The translations under genes and the position numbers were made by a program. A stretch of 64,000 bases of DNA. Origin: Mallotus nudiflorus (Eukaryota > Streptophyta > Magnoliopsida > Malpighiales > Euphorbiaceae). A model generated the notes under the pieces. It was not told where the DNA came from, ran no database searches, and was given only the letters and a program-made list of their open reading frames with translations. Below, one piece after another: positions 33,230 through 44,778 of the stretch (its first letter is position 1; the number at the start of each line of letters is the position of its first letter). The stretch spans positions 1,426,001-1,490,000 of the forward strand of contig CANTUR010000285.1 of the NCBI GenBank assembly GCA_947683625.1, in the 5' to 3' direction.

Positions 33230-34242
33230 GATCCTCAAATTATCTTATATAATTTGAACATCAAACTAGGAGTAAAGCCAGTCATTCAAAAAAAGTAGAA
33301 CTTTGCGTATAAAAGATAGAAGGTAGTCATTGAATAAATAAAGAAGCTACTGGAAGCCAGATTTATTAAAGAAGTAACACATCCAGAATGGGTAGCTAAT
33401 ATGGTGTTGGTAAAAAAGTCCAATGGCAAATACATGATGTTTATGATTTATATTGACCTCAACAGAGCATGTCCTCAAGATAGCTATTTGTTGCCAATGA
33501 TAAATCAACTGGTAGACTCCACTGCCAGTCATTGTTTGTATAGCTTTATGGATGCTATACAAGGGTACCATTAAATACCAATGAAGAAATAAGATTCAAA
33601 AATGATGTTATTCATCACACACGAAGGTCTTTGTTGTTACAAAGTTATGCCCTTTGGGCTGAAGAATGCCAAAGCAACTTATTAGAGGCTGATGAATCAT
33701 GTGTTCCAAGATCAAGTTGGAAAGAACATGGAGGTATATATGGATGACATCATCATCAAGAGCCAACATGCATAACAACATTCTACTGACCTCGACCAAA
33801 TCCTTTAAATACTGAACCAATACTAAATCAAGATAAATCTAGAGAAGTGTGTTTTCGGAGTAAAAGCAAGCAAATTCCTAGGATTTATGATATCCCATAA
33901 AGGAATTAAAGCTAATATGGAGAAGATGGAGGCCATTCTTAAGATGAAAGCTCTGACATCAATCAACAAGTTGCAGAAGCCAAATGGTAGAATAACAGCC
34001 TTAGGGTGTTTCATCTCCTACTCAGCCAAGCAGTGCCTACCACTATTATGAGCCTTAAAATATTCTAAAAAGTTTGTATAAAATGAAGAATGTGAAACAT
34101 CTTTTAAAGACATTAAAAAGTTCTTGCCTTGCCATCTCTATTTAGTAGGCCGATCCTTAGAGAAACACTATATTGGTACCTCTGTATTGGTCAGGAGTTA
34201 ATTACCTCAGTACTAGTGAAAGAATAAGGAAGTCAGCAACAT
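33230..34242 (+). pseudogene. Tat-lineage reverse transcriptase and start of RNase H (interrupted)
   Basis: Plus-strand frames show EVTHPEWVANMVLVKKSNGK, IDLNRACPQDSYLLPMINQL and CYKVMPFGLKNAKAT. The polymerase box YMDD is intact at 33737-33748. The primer-grip and thumb region KFLGFMISHKGIKANMEKM follows. RNase H starts near 34140 and is cut at 34242 by the Athila insertion (target duplication AACAT/AAAAT). It resumes at 46343 in the expected reading. Multiple TAG/TAA codons stand where Gln or Trp is conserved. The minus-strand ORFs at 33347-34014 are shadows. Confidence 0.88.
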
Positions 34243-35789
34243 TGAAGTGGGTTAAATTGTATACCCTAGTCTCTAAGGACTTAGTATAGAGCAAGTAGGG
34301 TGTTGAACACTCGAGATTTGGTTAGAATTTATATTAACTGAATAGATACTTAGATGGATAGGTAAAAAATTATAAATGAAGATATTTAATGGTTCTATTT
34401 AATTATAAACTACTAAAGAAATGCTAATTACTCTAACTATTCTAAAATATTAAAACAAACAAGATATATATGTATATGGGAAAATCACAAATCATAACTA
34501 AATAAGAACTTAAACATAGTTATCATAAAATAAGTTGATTGAAAATTAGCCTATAGTCTTTAAAAGCAACTCTCGTTGTCAATTAAAGGTATTTTCTCTT
34601 AGACTCTATAAGCACTCTGATTGTATTGCAGAGATAAAAGAAAACCATAAAGCATATTATACTAATTATATCTCCCTTAAGAGAAATTCCCTTTATGATA
34701 ACCAACAAAATTGCAGTCTTAAGTAAATTCAATTATCTTCCACCAAATTCCCTTTACGATACCTAACAAAATTTGATTGACAAGTTACATATGGTGATCA
34801 AGCATACATAAACACAAGTAAGCACTAATTGAAATTAAATCATAAAAGATATAAGATAAAGATGTAGTTCTTATTTAATTCATCATTATAAGTCCCATAC
34901 AAAATGACTTAGCCTAGATACATGATTAAAAAGCAATAAAAGAAGATCAAATTCAACATAGAAAGAAAAGATAAAGAATTGAATAAGTAAGACTCCCTTC
35001 TATAACTTCTAAAGATTTTTTATACTTAGTATGATCTCCTCTTGCCCTTGGCTTTTGTCTCCTTCAAGTGTTATACAATGACTATCACCAAAACTAAAAG
35101 ATAATAGTACTTATAAAAGACTCTGTTGATTCATATGTTTTTCTTGTGTTCTTTCTCTTTATTTTGGTTCATTCTCCTTTTCTTCAGACTAGAAATGATG
35201 AATATATAGAACTTGAAAGCTACTAGAAGTATCTAGAATATGATTAAACTTGGAAAGGCACCACTTGACATGAAAAGTCACCATTCTATGCAGATTCTGT
35301 AACTTCAAGGGAAATTTCGTCTATCTATATGACTTTATCTCTAGAAAGCTCCTTCATAAAAGTTTTAGAAAATTTTGTTATTTTTCCATATCAACTTGAA
35401 TCATCTAATTTGGATGTTTGTAGATGGATTTATAGCCGAAATACAAAAACTGCTCAAATTAGAAAATTTCATCTTTTTGGCTAGGCATGAGTGTGATGAC
35501 TCATCACAGAGGCTCTCGGTGATGACTCGTACAAGTGGTGACAAATATTCACCCTTCCTTGTTGATCCAAGAGTGATCCCTTTTACTTATAGCTTGCTCC
35601 AATCAATTCCAAGTGTCTTCTAAAGCACATTTAAGCCCTAAATCATTCATAGAACTTACATAATAAGTCCTATTGATAATCAAGCAAAAACATCCATTCA
35701 CTAATAAAAAAAACACATAAAACATAATGAAATGAAATAAAAATAGACCTTAACAAGCCTAAATAACTATGCATATTTGCATTATATTA
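34243..35789 (-). repeat. 3' LTR of Athila element
   Basis: 1547 bp on the left side. The plus strand starts TGAAGTGGGTTAAATTG and ends TTATATTA. It includes the GATGACTCATC motif cluster at 35492-35550. The 82-residue ORF at 35375 is LTR sequence. Confidence 0.9.
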
Positions 35790-35803
35790 AACTCCCCCAC
35801 ACT
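35790..35803 (-). other. Polypurine tract of Athila element
   Basis: On the minus strand this reads AAGTGTGGGGGAGT, immediately before the 3' LTR start. Together with the primer-binding site at the other end it fixes minus orientation. Confidence 0.85.
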
Positions 35804-36977
35804 TAGACATTGCTTTCCCTCAAGCAAGAAAAGATCTAAGCATAGAAAAGCACACAAAATTTCCATCTCTTCCAAAATAAATGTAATCATCTTAGTAAAT
35901 CATTTCAATTCCAAAAGAGGTTAGAAAAGATGAATTAATAATTAGACTTCCAATGCTTAACATTGACAAAAACAAGCAAGCTTCATAGAATAAGCAATAA
36001 AGTTTTCAATTTATCTCAATTTTCTGAGAATAAAATCAAGAATAGAGAGGAAAAGTTCTAACCAAACTACTTAACTAAAATAGTTATTCTCCAAACTTAA
36101 GATTTCCTAGAAATAAAAGCAACCTTGAGACAATGTTAAGCACACATATCAACTCACTTTCCTCATGGCATTTTTAGACATTTTAATTATAAGCATATTT
36201 ACTATATGTTCTCTTTCTGAATGAATGCAAATAAGGAGCAAACACAAATGCATACAACTTACTTGAGATTCATCTACTTGTGACATTATACATCCCTTTC
36301 CGAATGAATGCAACTAAGGAGCATACTCAATTGCACACAACTTACTTAAGATGCATCATATGACAAGAAATCTTTTACTTCTTTTACTTATTTATTTTTT
36401 CTTTCTTTCTTTTTTTATGTCCTCATCCATTATTGAAAAGTTAGTTTTTTGAGTATTATGGCTATAGTTTCCCTAAGGTTACTCACATTCCTAAGAAAAC
36501 CTAAGCTTAAATCCTTACTACCTTAGCCTTAAGCATAGTTAGGAATTTGACTAAATATTCTTAAAATCTTAAAAATAATTAAAAGAGATAAAAAGAAAAA
36601 TTTATAACCTATACTAGATGAAACTTAAAAATTTACCAATTGAGCATAAGAACTAGTTATCAATTTAGAAAACATAATCTCAATAAAAAATGAAAAAGAT
36701 TTGTAAGATAACTACTTATTAAAAGATAGGAAGATAATGAATAACATGAATGCAAAATAGCACTAATAATACCTTAAATGCAAAATGCAAAACATGTAAC
36801 ACACATAAAACATATAAAACATGCAAACAATATAATACTAATATATCACTATATACCACTAATATACTAATAATATACTACTAATATCATACTAATATCC
36901 CTTAACCCACACTTAAAAACATGCATTGACCTTAATGTAAGTAAAAAAAAAGCAAAGGAAAGGATAGAAGTACTCCT
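35804..36977 (-). other. Athila 3' untranslated region
   Basis: No ORF was recognised. It includes an 83-bp direct duplication: GAATGAATGCAA-TAAGGAGCA begins at 36219 and 36302, each continuing to ACAACTTACTT-AGAT-CATC. Short TAATATACTA repeats occur at 36835-36900. Confidence 0.6.
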
Positions 36978-38184
36978 TCAATCATCTATAGGGGTAGTAG
37001 GTGGAGACTCGATTGAGTAGTCGGAGCGAGCGAAAAATTGATTCAATTTGTACTCCATCTTGCATTATCAACGAGCAAGTTATTGATTTTGAAATTTCAT
37101 CTCATTGAGTTGACGCTGCATAGCAATCTGCGTCTCCAAAATCTGATCCAAAATGAGTGGATATGCACTTGAGGATCTATCGGCTTTACCATGCATTGGA
37201 TATGTAAGGAGAGGAACAACATCTAGTGGTTGATATGGAGGCAACTCTTCCTCCGGTTCACTTTCCTTTGCCTCTTCCTATTGAGGAACATCAACTGATG
37301 GTGGTCCTTCAATCCTTCTCCAAAAAGAATAGGATCGGGGAGGAATCAAATGAAAGGTAGCATCCACCACTTCTCCTCTTACAAAAGTTTTCTTAGTAAA
37401 ATAAGAACACTCAACAAAATAAGTATAGTTAGCAAGATTAACATTCAAAGCTTTTACAATAATGGTAATCAAATGGCCATGAGTCAAAGGTGCATCCTTA
37501 TGGGAAGCACAAGCTAACAATTGATTAAACACCCAATAGGTCCAACATACTTTTTTTTTATTGTGAATGCGCCACATTAGAAACAACTCTTGTGCAGTGA
37601 CTATTAAATTCTATTTTATAAAATAGAACACATGCAAGCACTTTATGTAACAACCAATATTTCAAGTCCTTAATAAACATTTTGCCTTTCCTAGAGTCAA
37701 ATGGTGTGTGCAAACTAGTCAAGAACATCCAGAATTCATTCAACTTAAAAGATAATGGGGGATCACACAACCCATCTCTTTTAAAACCAAAAACACAATT
37801 CATGAAAGTGTAGGTGAGTTGATGTTTCTTGCCTTGCATGCGAAATTCTAGAATTTGTGAATTCTTAGCATTAACATCCAAAGTTGTATAAAATTTGGTA
37901 GTTAATTCCACATTAGTATCTTCATGCATAGAAACAAATTTCTTAAGTCCACATTGATTCAACAATTGATCAAAAGATTCAAGCATACCCGCATCATTCA
38001 AAAGAGAGTTAGGAATGTACTTATAACCCAAGATTTCCCTAAAATTGATTGTTGTGAACTTTACACCTTCCTCATAAGTAAGGATTGGAAACTTGGCTTT
38101 GTAGGATTAAGATAGATCCTCCTCCTCTTGATGTGTTTCTTCAACATGTGGTCTCTTGGATGAGGAAGCACTTGTTTTACCCAT
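36978..38184 (-). pseudogene. Athila env-position ORF (putative plant transposon protein, PF20167-like)
   Basis: The ATG whose first base is 38184 opens MGKTSASSSKRP, a basic Ser-rich start usual for this ORF. The central 37558-38031 frame has LNQCGLKKFVSMHEDTNVEL, TKFYTTLDVNAKNSQILEFR and LTYTFMNCVFGF. These correspond to the domain found in the extra ORF of Athila-group elements. One frameshift near 37575 joins it to 37278-37586, and the frame ends with a TGA at 36978-36980 after about 400 codons. There is an early TAA near codon 27. No convincing transmembrane or fusion segment was seen, so an envelope role is not supported here. The function of this family is unknown. Confidence 0.75.
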
Positions 38185-38739
38185 GATGATAGTCCTTGTG
38201 AATGAAATAGAAAAGCAAAAAGAAAAAAAAATAATGAAAGGAGAGGGGAGTAATTCGGTTTGAGTTAAGACAAAATAAAGAATATGAAAAACCCAAGTAT
38301 GGAGGTAAGTGAGGAAATGAGGGAAAAGGAAAGACTAGGTATTTATATATATAAGAAAAGAATAAAGAATGAGACTTAAATAAAGAAATGCTTCAAAAAA
38401 AATGTATAGGATATGTGTGTTTTGGGAAAATGTAGTCAAATGGTGTATTTATAGATGTAGGGGTGTAAGGTGTGTGTAAGATGTAGGGGTGTAAAGTGAG
38501 TGAAAAGGTGTGTATAGGTTAAAAAAGGTCTGTAGATATGAAAGGACATGACTATTCTTGGAAAAGAAATAACTTTTCATATAAGAAATTATGTTTAGTT
38601 TGGGAATAAAGAGAATAGGACAAATATATGAACAAAATAAGGTATATATCATATGCAAAAATAACAAAATTAAGTTATGATAAAGGTGTATATAGAAGAA
38701 AAACATATATATGCAAAGGTAGGGGGGTGTACGAGTTGT

Positions 38740-38935
38740 TAACATGGTGATGACTCATCACCATGACTCTCTGTGATGAGTCATCAAGGCTTGACGATTC
38801 ATCACCTAGGCTTTAGGTGAAATGTGTCTTCTTGACAAGTCATCAACTTGGTGACGACTCGTCATTCTAACCTTCTATGATGAGTCATCAAGGCTTGACG
38901 ACTCGTTACCAACTCGTGACAGTGTGTGCATATTT
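38740..38935. promoter_or_regulatory. Cluster of palindromic GATGACTCATC / TGACTCA motifs
   Basis: GTGATGACTCATCAC (38747-38761), GTGATGAGTCATCA, CATGACTC, GACGATTCATCACC, GGTGACGACTCGTCA, ATGATGAGTCATCA and GACGACTCG occur within 190 bp. TGACTCA/TGAGTCA is the GCN4-like bZIP core. The same motif family occurs in both LTRs (about 35492-35550 and 46020-46110). The cluster lies between integrase and the env-position ORF, where that ORF's own leader or promoter would be. Confidence 0.55.
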
Positions 38936-39160
38936 TGTGCATAACTAATCCTATATTAAAATGCAATGAAAATGTATAAAAATAAGTAAAAATAGAATAA
39001 AAAATCAATCATAAACTAAATGTATACTAAAAATATGCATAATAAGTAAAGAAATGTGGGTGAATTAGTGAAATTAAGGAAAATGAAATAGAAGAGAAAT
39101 ATGTGTGTCGTACCTTGCTAAATTGTGGGAAGTCTATAGCTTGACTTGGCCATACTTCAA

Positions 39161-40130
39161 CTAAGGTGTAGATAGAGAAATAGAGAGGCTCGGATCAATT
39201 GCATCATCGATCAAGTAGGGCTTAAGACGATGTCCATTTACCTTAAAAGTTTTCCCCTTTGCATTAGCAAGATCAATTGCCCCATAAGGATAAACCTTGA
39301 TAACTTTAAACGGACTCATCCATCGTGACTTCAACTTTCTTGAAAATAATCTAAGTCTTGAATTAAAAAGGAGAACAAGCTCACCTTCATGAAACTCCTT
39401 CTTAAATAAGTGCTTATCATTCCATAACTTAGTACGATCTTTATATGACTTTGCATTCTCATAAGCATTCATCCTCACTCATCCAATTCATTAAGCTAAA
39501 GTAACCTATTCCTACTAACCTTCTTCAAATCAAAATTCAACTCCCTTGTTGCCCAATATGCCTTGTGCTCTAATTCAATGAGGAGATGACATGACTTCCC
39601 ATAAATTAATTGATAAGGAATAAGGCCAATTTGGGTTTTAAAGGCTATCTTATATGCCCATAAAGCATTATTAAGCTTTAATGCCCAATATTTCCTTGAA
39701 GAAGACATCATTTTCTCTAAAATCCACTTAATCTCTCTATTACTAATCTCAACCTGCCCACTTATTTGTGGGTGATATGGAGTAGCAACCTTGTGTGTTA
39801 CTCCATACTTCTTCAAGAGAGCCTCAATCACATGACTACAAAAATGGGAACCTCCATCACTAATCAATGCCCTAGGAGTACCAAACCTACGAAAAATAAT
39901 TTTCTTAAGCATCTTCTTAACCACTTTAACATCATTAGTGATGGTTGGCAATGCTTCCACCCATTTGGAAACATCATCTACCATAACTAAAATATACTTG
40001 TAGCCTAAAGAGCTAGGAAATGGACCCATGAAATCTATTCCCCAAACATCGAAGAGCTCGACTTCAAGGACTCCTTGTAAAGGCATCTCCTATTTTTTAG
40101 TTATATTACCCATTCTTTAACATCTATCAC
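39161..40130 (-). pseudogene. Athila integrase core and C-terminal domain
   Basis: 39496-40086 holds the DDE core. The first Asp is in WGIDFMGPFPSS, the second in ALISDGGSHF, and the Glu in GQVEISNREIKWIL, so all three catalytic residues are intact. The C-terminal domain continues in another frame at 39161-39478 (TKLWNDKHLFKKEFHEGELV, then SRWMSPFKVIKVYPYGAIDL). Two stops separate the core from the zinc-finger part upstream, one replacing the conserved Gln after CDRC. Otherwise well preserved. Confidence 0.9.
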
Positions 40131-41850
40131 ATGTAAGAACATACTCTCTAGCATCTTTAAATAAATTTGACCACCAAAAACTAGAATGCAGTACCTTAGA
40201 TGCCATTTTCTCTACACCAAAATGTCCTCCAACATCCAAGGCATTGCAATGTCTCAAAACATCTTGAGCTTCATTTTGAGGAATGCATCTCTTAATTAAA
40301 CCATCAGCACATTTCTTGTAAAGCAAGGGCTCCTCCCAATAGTAGAATTTAATATCATGCAGAAATATCTTCCTTTGTCCATAATACATTCCATAAGGAA
40401 CAACACCACTCACAAGATAATTTGAAATGTCCACAAACCATGGAAGTTCCTTTAATCCAATCCTTAGTAGATGTTCATTATGAAATGTTTTATTAATTAG
40501 CACACCATCATCATTCCTTGTCAATCCATCTTGATCAAGTCTTGATAGATGATCTGCAATAAAATTCTTACTTCCCTTGTTGTCTCTCACTTCCCAATCA
40601 AACTCTTGAAGCATCAAAATCCACCGTAGGATTCTAGGTTTTGCATCCTTCTTGCTTAGAAGATACTTAATAGTGGCATGGTCTGAATAAACAATCACCT
40701 TTTCCCTATAAGGTATGCTCTAAACTTATCAAATGCATAAACGATAATAAGTAACTCCTTTTCTGTAGTGGTATAGTTAATCTGAGCTTCATCAAGTAGT
40801 TTGCTAGCATAGTAAATCACATAAGGCTTGCCTTCCTTTCTTTGACCCAACACAGGCCCCACAGTAAAGTTGCTAGCATCACACATTATTTCAAATGGCT
40901 GCTCCCAATTAGGTGGTTGCAAGATGGGTGCAGAAACAAGAGCTCTTTTTAAAGTTTCAAATGCATTAAGGCACACATCATCAAACTCAAAAATAGCATC
41001 CTTAGCAAGTAACTTACACATTGGCTTTGCTATCTTGGAGAATTCTTTAATAAATCTTCGATAGAAACTTGCATGTCCAAGGAAGCTTCTTATGTCTTTA
41101 ACACACTTCAGAGGTGGAAAGTTTTCAATCACTTCTATCTTTGCCCTATCTACTTCAATGCCTCTCTTTGAGATCGAGTGACCAAGAATAATTCCTTCTT
41201 GTGCCATGAAGTGACATTTTTCCCAATTCAAGATCAACCCATGCTTATTACACCTGTCAAGAACTTTGGATAGATTGTCTAAAAAATTGGAAAAGTTAGT
41301 ACCATAGACACTAAAATCATCCATAAAAACTTCTACACAATCATCAAGTAGGTCACTAAATATTGAAAACATACACCTTCAAAAATTTACGGGTGCATTA
41401 CATAAACCAAAAGGCATATGCCTAAAAGCAAATGTAATATAAGGACAAGTAAATTTAGTCTTCGCTTGGTCCTTAAGATGAATAGGAATTTGATAAAATC
41501 CACTAAGTCCATCCAAATAACAAAAATAAGAAAAGTTGGCTAGTCTCTTAAGAACTTAGTTAATAAAAGGCAATGGGACATGGTCTTTCCTAGTTGCTTT
41601 ATTTAGTTTTCTATAATCAATACACATACACCATCTAGTGATAGTTCTAGTAGGTATCAAATCATTAGATTCATGGACATACATATATGTTGGCCTAAAG
41701 CATATACTTCCGTATATGGATCTCCCTTTTAACAACGGTTAAGCCTCCCTTCTTTGGTACAACTTAAACGGGGCTCACCCATTTACTATCACTAATGGAA
41801 TATATGATTCCATTATCAAAAAACTTAGTTTCCTCTTTTCTAACCACTTA
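40117..41850 (-). pseudogene. Athila reverse transcriptase, RNase H and integrase zinc finger
   Basis: The 40695-41372 frame contains the polymerase box FMDDFSVYG, then LNWEKCHFMAQEGIILGHSI and FYRRFIKEFSKIAKPM. It runs into RNase H (PFEIMCDASNFTVGPVLGQR, then INYTTTEKELLIIVYAFDKF). 40117-40698 carries the end of RNase H (SDHATIKYLLSKKDAKPRIL, DHLSRLDQDG) and the integrase HHCC finger ending LTCDRC. N-terminal RT (fingers) lies in broken frames at 41373-41850. Wording is closely Athila-like. Confidence 0.9.
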
Positions 41851-42777
41851 TTTAAGAGTGGGATTTAGCCGCCTTTGACCTTCAATAGAAGGCTTGGCAT
41901 GGTCCTCTAAAAGAATTATATGCATACATATATTAGGACCAATTCCTTTCAAATCATTTATAGAATAACCAATGGCATTCTTATGACTATTCAACTCATC
42001 ACATAAGGCATTAACATTATCATTAGACAAAGATGAATTAATAATAAAAGGAAATTTAAAGTTAGAGTTAAGAAATGCATATCTTAGATTTGACAGCAAA
42101 GGGTTGAGCTCCAATTTAACTTCTTCACTTGATTTAGTATCTTTTGGATCATCCTCTGTCCTTAAAGGTTCAAATCTTGATGTCCTATGAGAAAGTTGAT
42201 ATGGAGTCACCTCTAAGATTTGCTCATTAGCTTCTTGCATTATGTATGGCTCCATAGAATCATTCCTGAAACAATCATGAATTACTTCTTCAATGCATTC
42301 ATCAATAACATCAACAGAATCAACTCTACTTGCCACTTATATAGGTGTTAACTTCATAATCTTCATCACATCAAATTCCATAGATTCATTATCCACCTCT
42401 AATGTGATCTTTCCTCTTTTCATATCAATAATTGCTCCTACTGTAATAAAAAATGGCCTTCCAAACAAGATTGGAATCTCAAGATCTTCCTCTATTTCCA
42501 ACATAACAAAGTCAGTTGGTATTACAAACTTTCCCACTTTAGTTGGCACATTTTCTAAAATTCCAAGTGGATATGTAACAGATTTATCTGCTATGGAAAG
42601 ACACATATTGGTAGTCTTAAGTTCTTCCAAGTCAAGCCTTTTATAAATAGAGTAAGGCATAAGGCTAACACTAGCACCAATATCACATGGAGCTTTATCA
42701 AAATGCGTACCTCTAATTACACAAGGAACCATAAATGAATTGGGATCCTTAAGCTTTGTTGGAGACTTGGAGTACAT
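41848..42777 (-). pseudogene. Athila protease and protease-RT linker
   Basis: 42337-42777 encodes a retropepsin-like domain with the active-site motif CDIGASVSLMP, then YPLGILENVPTKVGKFVIP and ILFGRPFFITVGAIIDM. This is the Athila form with the Asp intact. 41848-42336 continues with the acidic linker that precedes RT in this lineage (EPLRTEDDPKDTKSS, then IGYSINDLKGIGPNICMHI). A stop separates the two frames. Confidence 0.88.
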
Positions 42778-42879
42778 AGCCTTGGATTCTTCAACAAGAG
42801 AAACTAAGCCATAATCATCAAGCTTACTCTTATGGCTAATAATATCCTTAAAAAACTTACCCTAAGCTGGCATATCTCT

Positions 42880-44491
42880 AATAGCATCCACAAATGGTAT
42901 GATGATAGTGATTTCCTTAGGATAATCAAGGAATTTTCCAAACTACTTGTCTAGGTTAAGCCTTATGAACCTTTGAGGGAAAGGAAGAGTTTTAACATCT
43001 ACCTTTGGTTCATCATTCTTTGATATTCGGGTATCTCCCTTACTACCTTTCTTTACATATTCATTATTTTTTTTACTTCTAACATCCACATTATCAGTTC
43101 CATCATTAGCTTTAATCCCTACCACTTCATTATCAACATCAACTATAACCTTATTTTCACTAGGAGCATTTTCAACCTCCTTACCACTCCTTAAGGTAAT
43201 TACTTGACAAGTTTCTTGTTGTACATACTCTAGTTAGCCAGGAAGCTTTCCCAAAGGTTTAATGTTAGAAGAAGAGGCTTGTTGGGCAATTTGGGTTAGA
43301 AGAAGAGGCTTGTTAGGCAATTTGGGTTTCAAGGATGTGGTTATAAGTAGCAAGCTGCTCAAGTTTTAGAGTCTAGCTACTTAAATTGCTCCTCATTTTG
43401 TTTGTTTATGGACATTTGTTGGTTAACAAATTGCTCCATAAGATTTTCAAGAGTAGGCTTAGGATGGGTAGGATTAAAGGTTTGTTGTTTCATGGAAAAT
43501 CCAAGTGGGTTTTGAGGTTTGGTGTTTGGGTTATATAGAGGGTTTAATTGAGAGGATGGGTTTAACCATGAGCAATTGGGATGGCTCTTCTATTGAGGGT
43601 TATAAGTGTTGGAATTCAGCCCCATTCTTTAGTTAAAACCTCCTTGCATAAAGTTCACATCCTCAATTGTACTTACATTACATTGAGAATATGAATGAGA
43701 TCCTCCACAAGACTCATAAACAACATTAGTACTATCTAAAGAATTAATTTAATTTCTACTTACTAGATTGGTGAGAGCATCTACCTTTGCATTCAACATT
43801 TTAATTGTGTTTCCAAAACTCCTCTTGCTTTTGCCATAGTTGTTTCATCACCCATGTACCCTTGAGATGCAAGTTCTTCCAGCAAAGTAATAGCTTCTCT
43901 AGCCATTTTATCCATCCACTTTCCATCGGCTGCTGCATTCATAATATTTCTATGTTCATTCATCAACCCATTGTACAAGATTTTAAAAATCATCTATTCC
44001 AGCAAGCCATGATGTGGGCATTGCCTTTGAAGTTCCTTAAACCTCTCCTAAACTTAATATAGTGTTTCACTCCCATTTTTCTTAAAAGTAGTGATCTCAT
44101 TGTGAAATTTGGCTGTCTTATGTGGTGAAAAATATTTATGCAGAAATGCTTGCTTCAATTGATCCCATATTGTGATTGATTCATTTGGCAAACTAGCAAG
44201 CCAAAGTTATGTTTTGTCCCTAACTGAAAATGGAAATAGTCTCAGCCTTATTGTGTCATCCGTCACACCATTGATCTTGAAAATTACACACACATTAAGG
44301 AAAGTCAATATGTGGGCATAAGGATCTTCTCCTTGCAAACCTCCAAATTGATTATTTTACACCATTTGAATGATACTTGGCTTGATCTCAAAATTGTTGT
44401 TGGCAATAGGCGGAGCCACAATTCCTCCAAAACTACCAGAGATGTCGAGCATTGCAAAGTTGCCTAACGTTCTCCTTTTCGATTGAGCCAT
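42880..44491 (-). pseudogene. Athila gag
   Basis: The likely start is the ATG whose first base is 44491 (MAQSKRRTLGNFAM). Broken frames downstream include IRLRLFPFSVRDKT, SLPNESITIWDQLKQAFLHK and FKELQRQCPHHGLLE. The 43793-43993 frame has MIFKILYNGLMNEHRNIMNA and MAREAITLLEELASQGYM. All match the conserved capsid region of Athila gag. A 31-bp tandem duplication at 43264-43325 and several stops disrupt the C-terminal part. Confidence 0.85.
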
Positions 44492-44754
44492 AATATTCAA
44501 ATTTAGTTGATTCTCTCTTCCTTGCCTTTGTTCCCTACGTAAATTACTGATAAGTAAATCTATTTTAGGATCAAAGTACAAATTGTTATCACTAATATTT
44601 CTATTAAGCATATAAAAATGTAAATACACAATCAAAAAAATTAAATTTAACAAATAACAAGTATATAATATAGAAAAACAAAATAAAATAAAAATAAAGA
44701 CAAGGCCTAAAACAACCTTTCTCTACCTTAAATTAATAAAATTTACTAAACAAA

Positions 44755-44772
44755 TCCTCGACAATGGTGCCA
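44755..44772 (-). other. Primer-binding site, tRNA-Asp type (decayed)
   Basis: The plus strand reads TCCTCGACAATGGTGCCA, compared with the 3' end of plant tRNA-Asp TCCCCGGCAACGGCGCCA. Four mismatches, all C-to-T or G-to-A. It lies 6 bases from the right LTR. tRNA-Asp priming is usual in Athila. Confidence 0.85.
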
Positions 44773-44778
44773 AAAATT

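Noticed and set aside
33347..34014. Three minus-strand ORFs in the Tat reverse transcriptase
   Set aside because: They oppose clear plus-strand RT motifs including YMDD and have no family resemblance.
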